From contig CANRNN010000003.1 in the NCBI GenBank assembly GCA_947632025.1, forward strand, positions 124,001 to 188,000: a stretch of 64,000 bases of DNA, given 5' to 3'. Source of the DNA: an uncultured Clostridia bacterium. GTDB taxonomy: Bacteria > Bacillota > Clostridia > Oscillospirales > Ruminococcaceae. This document shows positions 34,180 through 42,144 of the stretch, piece after piece. The position numbers and the translations under genes are program-made. The stretch's first letter is position 1; each line of letters starts with the position of its first letter. The notes under the pieces are model-generated. The model saw nothing but the letters and a program-made list of their open reading frames with translations, searched no databases and had not been told where the DNA came from.

Positions 34180-35415
34180 TCAGTATTCCGCGTAGACTTC
34201 CTCGGTTTCGTCCACGTCCTGTGATGTCGGGACCTTGTGGTCGGGCTTATCCTCTCCTTTGTAGAGGAGTTTGAGAAGTATGGGCGAAATGACCGACGAG
34301 CAGAGTATAAGCAAAATTACTGATGTGAAATATTCGGGCGATACCATTCCCACAGCCAGACCTTTCTGTGAAACGATAAGCGCGACTTCTCCGCGCGTCA
34401 TCATTCCCACGCCTATCTTGAGGGAATCTTTCATATTGAATCTCCAGATCTTCGCCGCCAGTCCGCAGCCTATGACCTTTGCTATGAGGGCAACCGCCAC
34501 GAACGCCAGTGAAAACCACAGCAGCGTCACGGAAAATCCGTCAAACGTCGTCTTAAGTCCTATTGAAGCGAAGAATACCGGTCCGAACAGCATATATCCC
34601 GAAATATCCATCTTGCCCGCTATATATTCCGCGTCACGCAAGTTACAAAGAATAATTCCCGCGACGTAAGCTCCCGTAATATCGGCGATCCCGAAAAACT
34701 TTTCGGCGCAGAACGCCATAATAAAGCAAAGCGCCAGTCCGAATATCGGTATTCTGCGGTGGTGGAAACTTTTCTTGTCAAGGTATTTGAAAAGCCAGTA
34801 AATGAGGAATCCCACGCCTATGCTGAACACAATGAACAGAAGTGTCTTTATCACCACATCAACAGGCTTTGCATCGGCGGATTTGAAGCCGATAACGAAC
34901 GTGAGTACGATAATTCCGATAACGTCGTCGATTATCGCCGACGATACTATCACTGTTCCCACCTTGCCTTTCAAGTGTCCCAGTTCACGCAGAGCCTGTA
35001 CCGTAATTGATACGGAAGTCGCTGTCATTATAGTTCCTATGAAAACCCCGCGGAAAAATTCCTCCGAACCGAACGGCGCAAATCCGAAAAAGCACCCGTA
35101 CAGCGCCCAGCCCATGACCAACGGCACGGCGACACCCGCGCAGGCGATAGTCACCGCCACAGGACCTGTTTTCACAAGCTCCCGCAGGTTAGTTTCAAGC
35201 CCCGCCGAGAACATAAGTATCACCACGCCTATTTCGGCGAGCATTGAAATGAAATCCGACTGCTGCACAAAACCTAACAGCGACGGACCTATGACAAGCC
35301 CCGCGACTATCTGTCCGACGACCTGTGGGGCTTTCAGCTTCTTTGCGAGCAGTCCGAACAGCTTTGCCGTGACAAGGATAATTGCGAGGTCCTTAAAGCA
35401 CTCATATGCTTCCAT
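34180..35415 (-). CDS. CPA2-type cation:proton antiporter
   Basis: 411 aa with about twelve helices. The N-terminus LKAPQVVGQIVAGLVIGPS is the family signature; GVVILMFSAGLETNLREL follows near residue 60; the ion-binding Asp pair lies in SSAIIDDVIGIIVL near residue 160. It probably exchanges Na+ or K+ for protons. Unlike KefB/KefC there is no C-terminal regulatory TrkA-N domain, only a short charged tail. It has its own promoter. Confidence 0.93.
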   Translation of the reverse strand: MEAYECFKDLAIILVTAKLFGLLAKKLKAPQVVGQIVAGLVIGPSLLGFVQQSDFISMLAEIGVVILMFSAGLETNLRELVKTGPVAVTIACAGVAVPLVMGWALYGCFFGFAPFGSEEFFRGVFIGTIMTATSVSITVQALRELGHLKGKVGTVIVSSAIIDDVIGIIVLTFVIGFKSADAKPVDVVIKTLLFIVFSIGVGFLIYWLFKYLDKKSFHHRRIPIFGLALCFIMAFCAEKFFGIADITGAYVAGIILCNLRDAEYIAGKMDISGYMLFGPVFFASIGLKTTFDGFSVTLLWFSLAFVAVALIAKVIGCGLAAKIWRFNMKDSLKIGVGMMTRGEVALIVSQKGLAVGMVSPEYFTSVILLILCSSVISPILLKLLYKGEDKPDHKVPTSQDVDETEEVYAEY

Positions 35416-35454
35416 AATCTACCACTTTCCTTAACAGATGATCCAACCTTATAC

Positions 35455-35483
35455 ATTATAGTACATTTATTTTGTAATTTCAA
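35455..35483 (-). promoter_or_regulatory. SigA-type promoter for the antiporter
   Basis: On the minus strand TTGAAA (35483-35478), 17 bases, TATAAT (35460-35455). Confidence 0.75.
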
Positions 35484-35538
35484 GCGAAAAACTGCACAAT
35501 TTTTACCGGATAGCGGGGAGATTTTTGGATATTTTGTA

Positions 35539-35567
35539 TTGACAAAATTTTTGCAATATAGTATAAT
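35539..35567 (+). promoter_or_regulatory. SigA-type promoter for the duplicated-module membrane protein
   Basis: TTGACA (35539-35544), 17 bases, TATAAT (35562-35567): full consensus, divergent from the antiporter promoter. Confidence 0.85.
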
Positions 35568-35611
35568 TTATTATAGTAACATCATTTTTATATTTTTAGG
35601 AGTAATTTTTT

Positions 35612-37042
35612 ATGCAGACTCATAACTACACCAATCCTGCCGACCGCGGACGCTTCGGTTTTTCCGAAAGCGGTGAGTTCCGCTCACCGTATAAGTCGGA
35701 ACACTTTATCATCGCCGTGCTTGTGGCTCTGGGAATAACGTTTATGATAATCGCCGGAGCGGGCATAATCGGCGCCGTAAATTATATGCTTCCCGAAGCA
35801 GGCGTTTCCACAAACGAATATCAATCAAACACCATATTCTACAAGCTTGCGGGAGTGATCGCTTTTGTCGTTGCCGAAATAGTAATAGCGGCTGTATTCA
35901 TAATACTGATGAAATATGTATTGCAGGGCTATGTCTGCACATATGTCGCGTCCGAAGACAAACTCATCGTCAATATAGGCGGGACTACTCACACATTCTA
36001 TTACAATGAAGTTCAGAAAATAGAGTTCGTCCCCCGCGGACTGTTCAAGAAAATTAACGGTTATACCGTTTATATGATAATAAACAACGCCACGGAAACA
36101 TACGCCGTGACCTCCACGGGATATATTTCCGAAAAAACCACGCCGTTCTGGATAATCAAAGAACGGCAAGAGCTTATACATGAAAACGAATCCCGCAATA
36201 AAGCAAACGAGGCTGTGAGCAGTCTTGCCGACGCGTCATTGTTTGCTTCGGGCAGCAGTGTATCCGCTGCGGACGCGCATACTCCCGAAGATAAAATGTC
36301 ACATGTCCTCGGAAGCACAAATTCTATTCCCTCTGTTTCAGCTCCTGCGAGAACAAGCAGGATCGGTATCCCCGAAGATATTTTCACGGAAACCGAAACA
36401 GCGACGGAGATACCTATTACCGAAAAAGACGAGGATACTGCCGCGGACAGCTCCGGCTATTCTCAGAAGCTCTCGCCGCTTATGGAAGAACCGAAAATGC
36501 TTTCTGTGGACGAAACTCCGAAATACGATCCTATCGTCATGGGCAAGGACGGCCGTGAAACCCGCGAGAATGATACAGTCACGCAGGGAACATACCTCGA
36601 ACCTTACAATTTCATTACAATTTCTGTAGCTGTATTTATCAGTCTGTGCGTGATAGCTTTTGCTGTATATCTTCTTAATTTGGGACTTTCGCCGTATTCG
36701 CCGCTGCCTAACGGAATTTGCGTTTTCGGATCGCCTGTGGTGGCGTTTATTGGATTTATGATCACGAAAGTCGTGATATCGGGCAGAGAGATCACATACA
36801 AGGCGAACGGACGGGAATTCCGGATTTATCGCAAGGGCAGACTTGACGAGAGGATACTTTACTCCGACGTTACCGGAATAACCTATCATCCGTACAGAAT
36901 AATGTGGGTAAAGCGCGGATACAATGTCGAAATAGTAACAAGGACAAGGACGATAAGATATTCGTTTCTGTATCCGGGGCTGCGGAGATTTGTGAGTGAA
37001 AAGGATCTGCCGTTTGAGGTCATAAAACAATATATGAAGTGA
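35612..37042 (+). CDS. membrane protein with two TM2-beta modules and a disordered linker, unknown function
   Basis: 476 aa. Two modules of similar plan: helices at about 30-55 and 75-98 followed by a beta-rich cytoplasmic segment (to about 190), then helices at about 335-356 and 365-387 followed by another (to 476). Each segment has a pattern such as VNIGGTTHTFYYNEVQKIEF and YRKGRLDERILYSDVTGITY, which reminds me of bacterial PH-like domains next to paired helices. Residues 195-325 between them are Ser/Thr/Glu-rich and look disordered. ATG follows AGGAG. A strong promoter drives it. I cannot name a family. Confidence 0.75.
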   Translation: MQTHNYTNPADRGRFGFSESGEFRSPYKSEHFIIAVLVALGITFMIIAGAGIIGAVNYMLPEAGVSTNEYQSNTIFYKLAGVIAFVVAEIVIAAVFIILMKYVLQGYVCTYVASEDKLIVNIGGTTHTFYYNEVQKIEFVPRGLFKKINGYTVYMIINNATETYAVTSTGYISEKTTPFWIIKERQELIHENESRNKANEAVSSLADASLFASGSSVSAADAHTPEDKMSHVLGSTNSIPSVSAPARTSRIGIPEDIFTETETATEIPITEKDEDTAADSSGYSQKLSPLMEEPKMLSVDETPKYDPIVMGKDGRETRENDTVTQGTYLEPYNFITISVAVFISLCVIAFAVYLLNLGLSPYSPLPNGICVFGSPVVAFIGFMITKVVISGREITYKANGREFRIYRKGRLDERILYSDVTGITYHPYRIMWVKRGYNVEIVTRTRTIRYSFLYPGLRRFVSEKDLPFEVIKQYMK

Positions 37043-37117
37043 AGAGCGGACATTTTGGCAGCATTGGTAGACCAAAGACAAATCAAACAGCGTTGTATAT
37101 AACCTATCGTCCGAAAA

Positions 37118-37579
37118 GTGAATGTTATGGCTTTTGTATATGAAATTGTCCAAGAAAAAGATTTTGATTTTTTCAAATCTATGGGATTAAAAAACTGTTG
37201 GGGGACAGATCCAAAGATATTTTTGCCGGGGCGAACAGAGTGGATAGCAGACAGAGTTCGAAATGCATTTTTAGTTGCCATTGGGGGAGGGATGCATGAT
37301 GTGCCGCTTATTTACGATTTGTGGTGAAATGGATATGTCGTGCGTTTGGAAGTTGAAGATTTTCGAAGCGAGGGTAATCGACGTGAAAGCTTTAAGTTAG
37401 TATGGGATGTAAATAAAATTCTTATTCCTAAATCAATTTGGGAAAAGCGAGATTTAATTATAAAAATGATAGAAGAAGCCATGTCAGTTAATCAAGGTGG
37501 TGTAAAGAAAGCAAATCTAAACTCTATCATTGTTAATATGAATAACGCAACTGCTATTGAAGTGGAGGAAAATCAATAA
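37118..37579 (+). pseudogene. small gene interrupted by an in-frame TGA
   Basis: Two open segments lie in the same frame: 37118-37324 (MNVMAFVYEIVQEKDFDFF to IYDLW) and 37328-37579 (NGYVVRLEVEDFRSEG to the end). Only the TGA at 37325-37327 separates them. Reading it as TGG gives a smooth LWWNGYVVRLEVEDF, so the whole looks like one 153-residue protein. Codon use is more AT-rich than its neighbours, and it sits in the accessory region just before the CRISPR locus. It could be a nonsense-mutated gene, a sequencing error, or two small proteins (the second could start at 37340 on GTG/TTG). No family is recognised and no clear ribosome site is seen. Confidence 0.55.
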
Positions 37580-37761
37580 TCTGTCCGGCGAACCGGCAAA
37601 TGAGATTTTAGCTGTTGTTATTACCTATTTGTGCTGCTCTATGCGAGGTGGAGTGACAAGCCGAGAACAATTTTGAGTTATCTATGAAATATAGCATTCG
37701 TCAGCCGGGATATTACGGAAAATGTTCAGCAATCCAAATCGGAATTTATTTTCCTTTAATT
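37580..37761. other. intergenic stretch, no feature recognised
   Basis: AT-rich DNA between the interrupted gene and the convergent methyltransferase gene. I see no strong hairpin or credible reading frame. Confidence 0.4.
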
Positions 37762-38469
37762 TCATGCTATCTTTACCTCTATTCCGACAAAGCAAGTATA
37801 TGGTTTTATTATTAAATCAAAATATTTTTTATCACCGGCTGCAAAATCGTTGTCAATTTCAAGCCATTCGCTCCATGCTGTGTCAAAGCATTCCATTTCC
37901 CATGTTCTAACCGAAAAAATTCTATTATTGCTACCGATAATCTCTTTCCAAAGTTTCGGACTTTTAAACATATGTGAATCTTCGCCGAGCCAATCCGAAA
38001 GCAACTCGGCAGCACGACCCTCAAATTCGTCTTTAATTCCCGGAATACCGATCAGAGCAATTCCGCCGTCTTTGATAAACGGCATAATATTGTTTTCAAA
38101 AAAGCCTTTATTTCCTGCAAAATAATGATAAGCGTCTATACTAAACACGGCATCGAATTGCTTTTCTTCAAAGTGAAGATGATTTGCATCTTCGCAAACA
38201 GGTATCACTTGTTTGTCAATTCCCCATTTGATAAAACGTTTTTTGTTTTCGGCTGCGCTTATCCACAAATCGTTTGCATAAACTTTAGCCCCTGTTTCTT
38301 TCGCGATTATGAAACTTGTAAGTCCTCGTCCGCACCCTAAATCAAGAATTTGATTATCAAAATTAAATTGTAAAGAACATAGCCTCAGCAGTTCTTCCAA
38401 AATCCTCACGCTGCTTGGTCCCATCATTGTTTCTTTCGAAATATATTTTTGATAGTTGCTGATATTCAA
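37762..38469 (-). CDS. class I SAM-dependent methyltransferase
   Basis: 235 aa. Motif I ILDLGCGRGLTSFIIA (about residues 41-56) binds S-adenosylmethionine; VYANDL carries the acidic residue of motif II; FDAVFSIDAYHYF (about 103-115) and GGIALIGIPG complete the Rossmann core. It belongs to the broad small-molecule methyltransferase group. The start is TTG at 38469, chosen because GGAGGTAAG lies four bases upstream. The promoter at 38523-38551 lies just past the far end of the CRISPR array. Codon use is AT-richer than in the flanking core genes, suggesting an acquired gene. Confidence 0.85.
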   Translation of the reverse strand: MNISNYQKYISKETMMGPSSVRILEELLRLCSLQFNFDNQILDLGCGRGLTSFIIAKETGAKVYANDLWISAAENKKRFIKWGIDKQVIPVCEDANHLHFEEKQFDAVFSIDAYHYFAGNKGFFENNIMPFIKDGGIALIGIPGIKDEFEGRAAELLSDWLGEDSHMFKSPKLWKEIIGSNNRIFSVRTWEMECFDTAWSEWLEIDNDFAAGDKKYFDLIIKPYTCFVGIEVKIA

Positions 38470-38522
38470 TTTTCTTACCTCCGGTTGATTTGTATTGATA
38501 GATAAAAATGTACTTATCTAAC

Positions 38523-38551
38523 ATTATATCAGATCGTATTTAAATTGTCAA
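38523..38551 (-). promoter_or_regulatory. SigA-type promoter for the methyltransferase
   Basis: On the minus strand TTGACA (38551-38546), 17 bases, TATAAT (38528-38523). It begins 31 bases beyond the last CRISPR repeat. Confidence 0.8.
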
Positions 38552-38582
38552 CGGCTTTCTGATAACAGCAGACGAAAAAAGT

Positions 38583-38752
38583 ATTTCAATCCACGCTCCA
38601 CGCATGGTGGAGCGACCTGGGTTACATTATCTCTTTTGCGAGGTTCCTCTATTTCAATCCACGCTCCACGCATGGTGGAGCGACGTTCGGACGTTATTGC
38701 TATGCGCGGTATATCCGCATTTCAATCCACGCTCCACGCATGGTGGAGCGAC
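38583..38752 (-). CRISPR. type I-C CRISPR array, three repeats and two spacers
   Basis: Three identical 34-base repeats at 38583-38616, 38651-38684 and 38719-38752. Read on the minus strand each begins GTCGCTCCACC and ends GCGTGGATTGAAAT, the typical form of type I-C repeats, with an 8-bp palindromic stem CGCTCCAC/GTGGAGCG. The two spacers (38617-38650 and 38685-38718) are both 34 bases. Orientation follows the repeat and the cas genes: the leader-proximal repeat is at 38719-38752, beside cas2. No degenerate terminal repeat is present. Confidence 0.98.
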
Positions 38753-38921
38753 CGCAAATTTCAACAGTTCTCCCGAAATATTTTCGAAAAAAATTGTGAA
38801 ATCTGTACAAAATTTTTAGTGCGAAATCAAAAATCTCCGCTAAAAATAATTAACTAAATCAAAAAAGCATTGAAAATCAGGTGCGAATCCGGCGCGTTTT
38901 TATGTGAGCTTGCGTTTCGCA
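38753..38921 (-). promoter_or_regulatory. CRISPR leader region
   Basis: 169 bases between the cas2 stop and the leader-proximal repeat. AT-rich, with runs of A and T, as leaders commonly are. It should hold the array promoter and the integration signals for Cas1-Cas2. I could not fix one -10/-35 pair with confidence. Confidence 0.65.
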
Positions 38922-39212
38922 CTAAAGCAAAAGCGGTTTGTCCATTTGTGGGGCTGACTTTGCGCCGTAGTGTTCAACTTTTGCCTTTTGCGGATCGCCT
39001 AAAAAGTAAAATCTCAGCGAGTCAAAATTAACGTCAATTTCGCTCAGCAATTTTTGTTTAAGCACCCGCCACTCTGCCGCGTCAACTATACATTCAAACA
39101 CGGAATTTTGCACCCGAACGCCGTAATTAACACAGCATTTTGCTACACGTCTTAAGCGTTTTCTGCCTTCGTTATCTTCCGTATTTACATCATATGTTAT
39201 CAGTATCAGCAT
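38922..39212 (-). CDS. cas2: CRISPR-associated endonuclease Cas2
   Basis: 96 aa. Forms the adaptation complex with Cas1 that inserts new spacers. The ferredoxin-like fold starts MLILITYDVNTED, with the conserved Asp8 of the Cas2 active site, and continues RVQNSVFECIVDAAEW and LRFYFLGD, all typical of type I-C Cas2. It starts one base after the cas1 stop. Last gene before the leader. Confidence 0.97.
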   Translation of the reverse strand: MLILITYDVNTEDNEGRKRLRRVAKCCVNYGVRVQNSVFECIVDAAEWRVLKQKLLSEIDVNFDSLRFYFLGDPQKAKVEHYGAKSAPQMDKPLLL

Positions 39213-39213
39213 C

Positions 39214-40245
39214 TTATTTCCACAAAAACGGCGGATAATCGTCTAAATCTCCGCGCATATATCGTGCAAGCAGCAATGCCTGCACATAAGGCACAAGTCC
39301 CCATTTGACCTTTTCTTTCAAAAACGGATGAGTAATTTCATCATCTTTGCGCAATTGCCAGTTTCGCAGGAATTCACGCCGTCCTTCATCAGTCAGAAGC
39401 ACTGCGCCGTCCTCCTGTTCAATAAAAAAGTCTTTGGAAATTATTTTTTTATTGATACAAGTCAGCACAAACCTGTCGCACAACGGTGCGCGGAATTCCT
39501 CAAGCAGATCAAGCGCCAGCGAACGCCTCCCCGGACGGTCGGTATGCAGAAAACCAACATAAGGGTCAAGCCCGACAGATTCCAGCGCGGAACAGCACAT
39601 ACTTGTACACAGCAAATACGCAAACGACAACATAGCGTTCACCCTGTCAAGCGGCGGTCGGCGGCTTCTTACTGTAAAACAAAAATCGTCCTTTTGCTGT
39701 AATATCATATCGTTGAAAACCGAAAAATACACCGTCGCCGCTTCGCCCTCAATTCCTCGGAGAGAATCTGCGTCAACCGCCGTTATCGCGTTTTCCGAAG
39801 CCGTTTTCAGGTACGCGGATTTTTGCGAAAACAGTTCGGTATCTATTCTCGCGGCATGGTCACGCAGCGTTCGTTCAAGCGTCCATCGGCAATTATACAG
39901 TTTTGCGGCAATCATATTTTTCGCGACGCACAGGCTTCTTTCGGGATTATCCGAAATACGGTACTGCTCGCGGCGCAGGAGAACGTTTCCGCAAACCTCT
40001 CCCTCGACCCTCGCCATAAACTTTCCCGAACGCGAAAAGAAAATCAATTCCCGATTTTCCGAAACGCATTTTTCCATAAGCGCGGGCGAAGCTCCTGCCG
40101 CTCCGAACGCCATTATACGCTCAAGATTATGCAGCGGAAAACGAGCTATTTCTTTATAATTTTTCGAAACAACAATGTTCTCACCGTCAAGCGATAAATA
40201 TCGTTCGGGAGTGGTGATATAAAGCGTATTCAGCAGGTTCTTCAT
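39214..40245 (-). CDS. cas1: CRISPR-associated integrase Cas1 (type I-C)
   Basis: 343 aa. Catalyses spacer integration. The metal-binding residues are visible: Glu in LRGIEGEAATVYF (about residue 167), His in VGFLHTDRPGRRSLALDLLE (about 235) and the acidic residues after it. The N-terminal beta domain begins LNTLYITTPERYLSLDGENI. The start overlaps the cas4 stop by four bases (ATGA), so cas4, cas1 and cas2 are translationally coupled as one adaptation unit. Confidence 0.97.
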   Translation of the reverse strand: MKNLLNTLYITTPERYLSLDGENIVVSKNYKEIARFPLHNLERIMAFGAAGASPALMEKCVSENRELIFFSRSGKFMARVEGEVCGNVLLRREQYRISDNPERSLCVAKNMIAAKLYNCRWTLERTLRDHAARIDTELFSQKSAYLKTASENAITAVDADSLRGIEGEAATVYFSVFNDMILQQKDDFCFTVRSRRPPLDRVNAMLSFAYLLCTSMCCSALESVGLDPYVGFLHTDRPGRRSLALDLLEEFRAPLCDRFVLTCINKKIISKDFFIEQEDGAVLLTDEGRREFLRNWQLRKDDEITHPFLKEKVKWGLVPYVQALLLARYMRGDLDDYPPFLWK

Positions 40246-40904
40246 GGATCTTCCTCCAATGCGCTTTTCAGATATTCAGACACAGAACACGCCTTTTCAA
40301 GCGACGGCAAACAAATTTTTTTCAGCAAACACGCGTTACAGGATTTAGTGCGCCGCGCCTTGGGAGTATATCCACGCTCGAAATAACCGCGCATTTCCAA
40401 AAGCATTTTTGTCGTTGAATTTCTGAGTTCATCATCAATAATAACTTTTTCACGGCGGCGCGGTTCTCCGTAAAAAATATACCCCTCGCCTATATCACAG
40501 CACAGCATCTCTTCAAGACATAAAACCTGCGCGCAAAGCTGAATACGGTCGCAGTCGTCCGATTTAACTTTCCCGCGCTTATATTCAACAGGAACAGCAC
40601 GAAATTTCCCTTCGAGTTTCGGAATGTAAACGCCGTTTATTTCATCACGTATAAATTCCACAACGTCGCATTCGCCGCTTACGCCGAATTTCCGCGACAT
40701 TATCCTCATTCCGCGAACGGTTATCAAATCGCCGCGCTTTTCGCGGAATTCGACATTGTGCGCGTTCTCGTGCATGATTCTGCCGTCGGCGGTGCGGAAA
40801 TTTTCTTCCCACTGACCTTCAATATGTATCAAAGCCCATTGCCGGCGGCAGAAAGTAAAATGCTGAATTCCCGAAAGCTGTATAAACTCTTCCTCGGAAT
40901 ACAT
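40242..40904 (-). CDS. cas4: CRISPR-associated exonuclease Cas4
   Basis: 220 aa. A RecB-like nuclease that trims prespacers and checks the PAM for Cas1-Cas2. The iron-sulfur cluster cysteines are present: one in FTFCRRQWALIH near residue 18, and three in CNACLLKKIC near 188-197. The nuclease core has ECDVVEF and the PVEYKRGK motif (Glu and Lys of motifs II/III, near residue 108). The start shares one base with the cas7c stop. Confidence 0.95.
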   Translation of the reverse strand: MYSEEEFIQLSGIQHFTFCRRQWALIHIEGQWEENFRTADGRIMHENAHNVEFREKRGDLITVRGMRIMSRKFGVSGECDVVEFIRDEINGVYIPKLEGKFRAVPVEYKRGKVKSDDCDRIQLCAQVLCLEEMLCCDIGEGYIFYGEPRRREKVIIDDELRNSTTKMLLEMRGYFERGYTPKARRTKSCNACLLKKICLPSLEKACSVSEYLKSALEEDP

Positions 40905-41755
40905 CAGACAAGCTCAATAATTTCGGGCTTTACACCCGTATCCTCAACGGTTATGTCATAATCATCAAAGCAGGTGGGCTGTTTTATTCCGTCCTTTAAT
41001 TTTATCTTGACCGAACGGTGAATTTTCGCGGAACTTACTTTCGGAGTGCGGCAGTCGTGTTCCCACCAGTAAACTCTGCAAACCTCCATACTCCCCTCCG
41101 GACGCGCTGAGGAAGCGTCGTTCTCAAAAAGCGTAGTAAGAGCTTCTTTGATTTTTTTCGCATCGTCCGCGGAAAATCCCGTTTTATCGGCAAGCTGGCA
41201 GTTTATGCTGCCGTTGATAACGTAAAGTCCGAAAGCTATACGGTGCTTCATTCCCATTGTATCAGATGCTTTTTCATTTTTCCCACCCTCGCTGTTTACG
41301 CTTTTGGTTATCTGCATTGAAATAATATCCACGGGAGAAACGCTTGTCGCCTGCTGAATTGAAACAGGTCCGCGAACGCCAACCGAAACGCTGTCGCCCT
41401 TAAACGCGAACACCTGACCGAAACTGCGGACATCTATCCATTCTTTGCAGGCTGCTTTAGCAAAATCGTCCTGATTTGTGTTCTTTCCTTTGCTTATTTC
41501 TTTAAGAGCCTTGTTATTTGAAACGCGGTCGGAAAGACTGCCATAACCGTCGTCACTGCGGTCATTCGACTGAACAAAAATTTCCTCGCCCATATCCTGA
41601 AGTCTGTTGCGTATCTTGCGTTTAATGCAGACATCGGAAATTTCTCCAAGACCCGTTATGCTTTCACGCGGACGGTTTCCGTTAAGCGGATCGCCGTTGG
41701 GATTTGCGTTAGTGGCAGTAATAAGCACTGTAAAATCGATTTTGTGTTCAAGCAT
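40904..41755 (-). CDS. cas7: type I-C Cascade backbone protein Cas7c (Csd2)
   Basis: 283 aa. Multiple copies coat the crRNA and form the Cascade filament. The N-terminus DFTVLITATNANPNGDP LNGNRPRE (broken here by a space) and the following CIKRKIRNRLQDMG are diagnostic of Csd2/Csh2-type Cas7. VRGPVSIQQATSVSPVDI near residue 140 is a further family block. GAGGAGG precedes the ATG, a strong ribosome site that suits the high copy number. It begins two bases after the cas8c stop. Confidence 0.96.
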   Translation of the reverse strand: MLEHKIDFTVLITATNANPNGDPLNGNRPRESITGLGEISDVCIKRKIRNRLQDMGEEIFVQSNDRSDDGYGSLSDRVSNNKALKEISKGKNTNQDDFAKAACKEWIDVRSFGQVFAFKGDSVSVGVRGPVSIQQATSVSPVDIISMQITKSVNSEGGKNEKASDTMGMKHRIAFGLYVINGSINCQLADKTGFSADDAKKIKEALTTLFENDASSARPEGSMEVCRVYWWEHDCRTPKVSSAKIHRSVKIKLKDGIKQPTCFDDYDITVEDTGVKPEIIELV

Positions 41756-41757
41756 TT

Positions 41758-42144
41758 TTATTCCTCCTCGTTGTTGTCTTTTCTTGATTTATAAATTTCA
41801 GCCGAATAATGATGGTATCCCAGCAAATAATTCGGACTTAACGCGCCGTCATTTTCAAATTCTCCGACAGAAAATTTGTTCATTATTTCGTTCAGCTTTT
41901 TTTCAAAGCGAATTCCCGTATTTCTGCCGTATTCATTTGTTTTGTCAAAATACGGACGCAGCTTTCCCTCGATTATCTTCCATGTTGTCCACGGTCTTTG
42001 AGCAAACGCGCTCCAGTATCTGCGTGCATTTGTCACGCGGTCGGTTTCACCTTTTTCGTAAGTGTTTCTCTCGGCAGCGTCCGCTACTGCAAGCAGGCAG
42101 CCGTAAAGATAGCTGCGGTCGGTTTCGTTGGGATCGTAAGCCAT
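41758..42144 (-). CDS. cas11c: internally translated small subunit Cas11c inside cas8c
   Basis: 128 aa, the same frame and stop as cas8c. The internal ATG at 42144-42142 opens MAYDPNETDRSYLYG and is preceded by AAGGAAGGAG with eight bases of spacing. That is among the best ribosome sites in the operon although it lies in the middle of a gene. In studied type I-C systems the Cas11 small subunit is made in exactly this way from the 3' part of cas8c, and its size (about 14-15 kDa) matches. The presence of the start is seen; its use is inferred from the known biology. Confidence 0.85.
   Translation of the reverse strand: MAYDPNETDRSYLYGCLLAVADAAERNTYEKGETDRVTNARRYWSAFAQRPWTTWKIIEGKLRPYFDKTNEYGRNTGIRFEKKLNEIMNKFSVGEFENDGALSPNYLLGYHHYSAEIYKSRKDNNEEE

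Noticed and set aside
37325-37327. TGA as a selenocysteine codon
   Set aside because: The position reads naturally as Trp, no redox motif surrounds it and no obvious stem-loop follows; a nonsense change or sequence error is simpler.
38604-38857. Short rightward open frames across the CRISPR array
   Set aside because: They consist of translated repeats and spacers and have no ribosome site.
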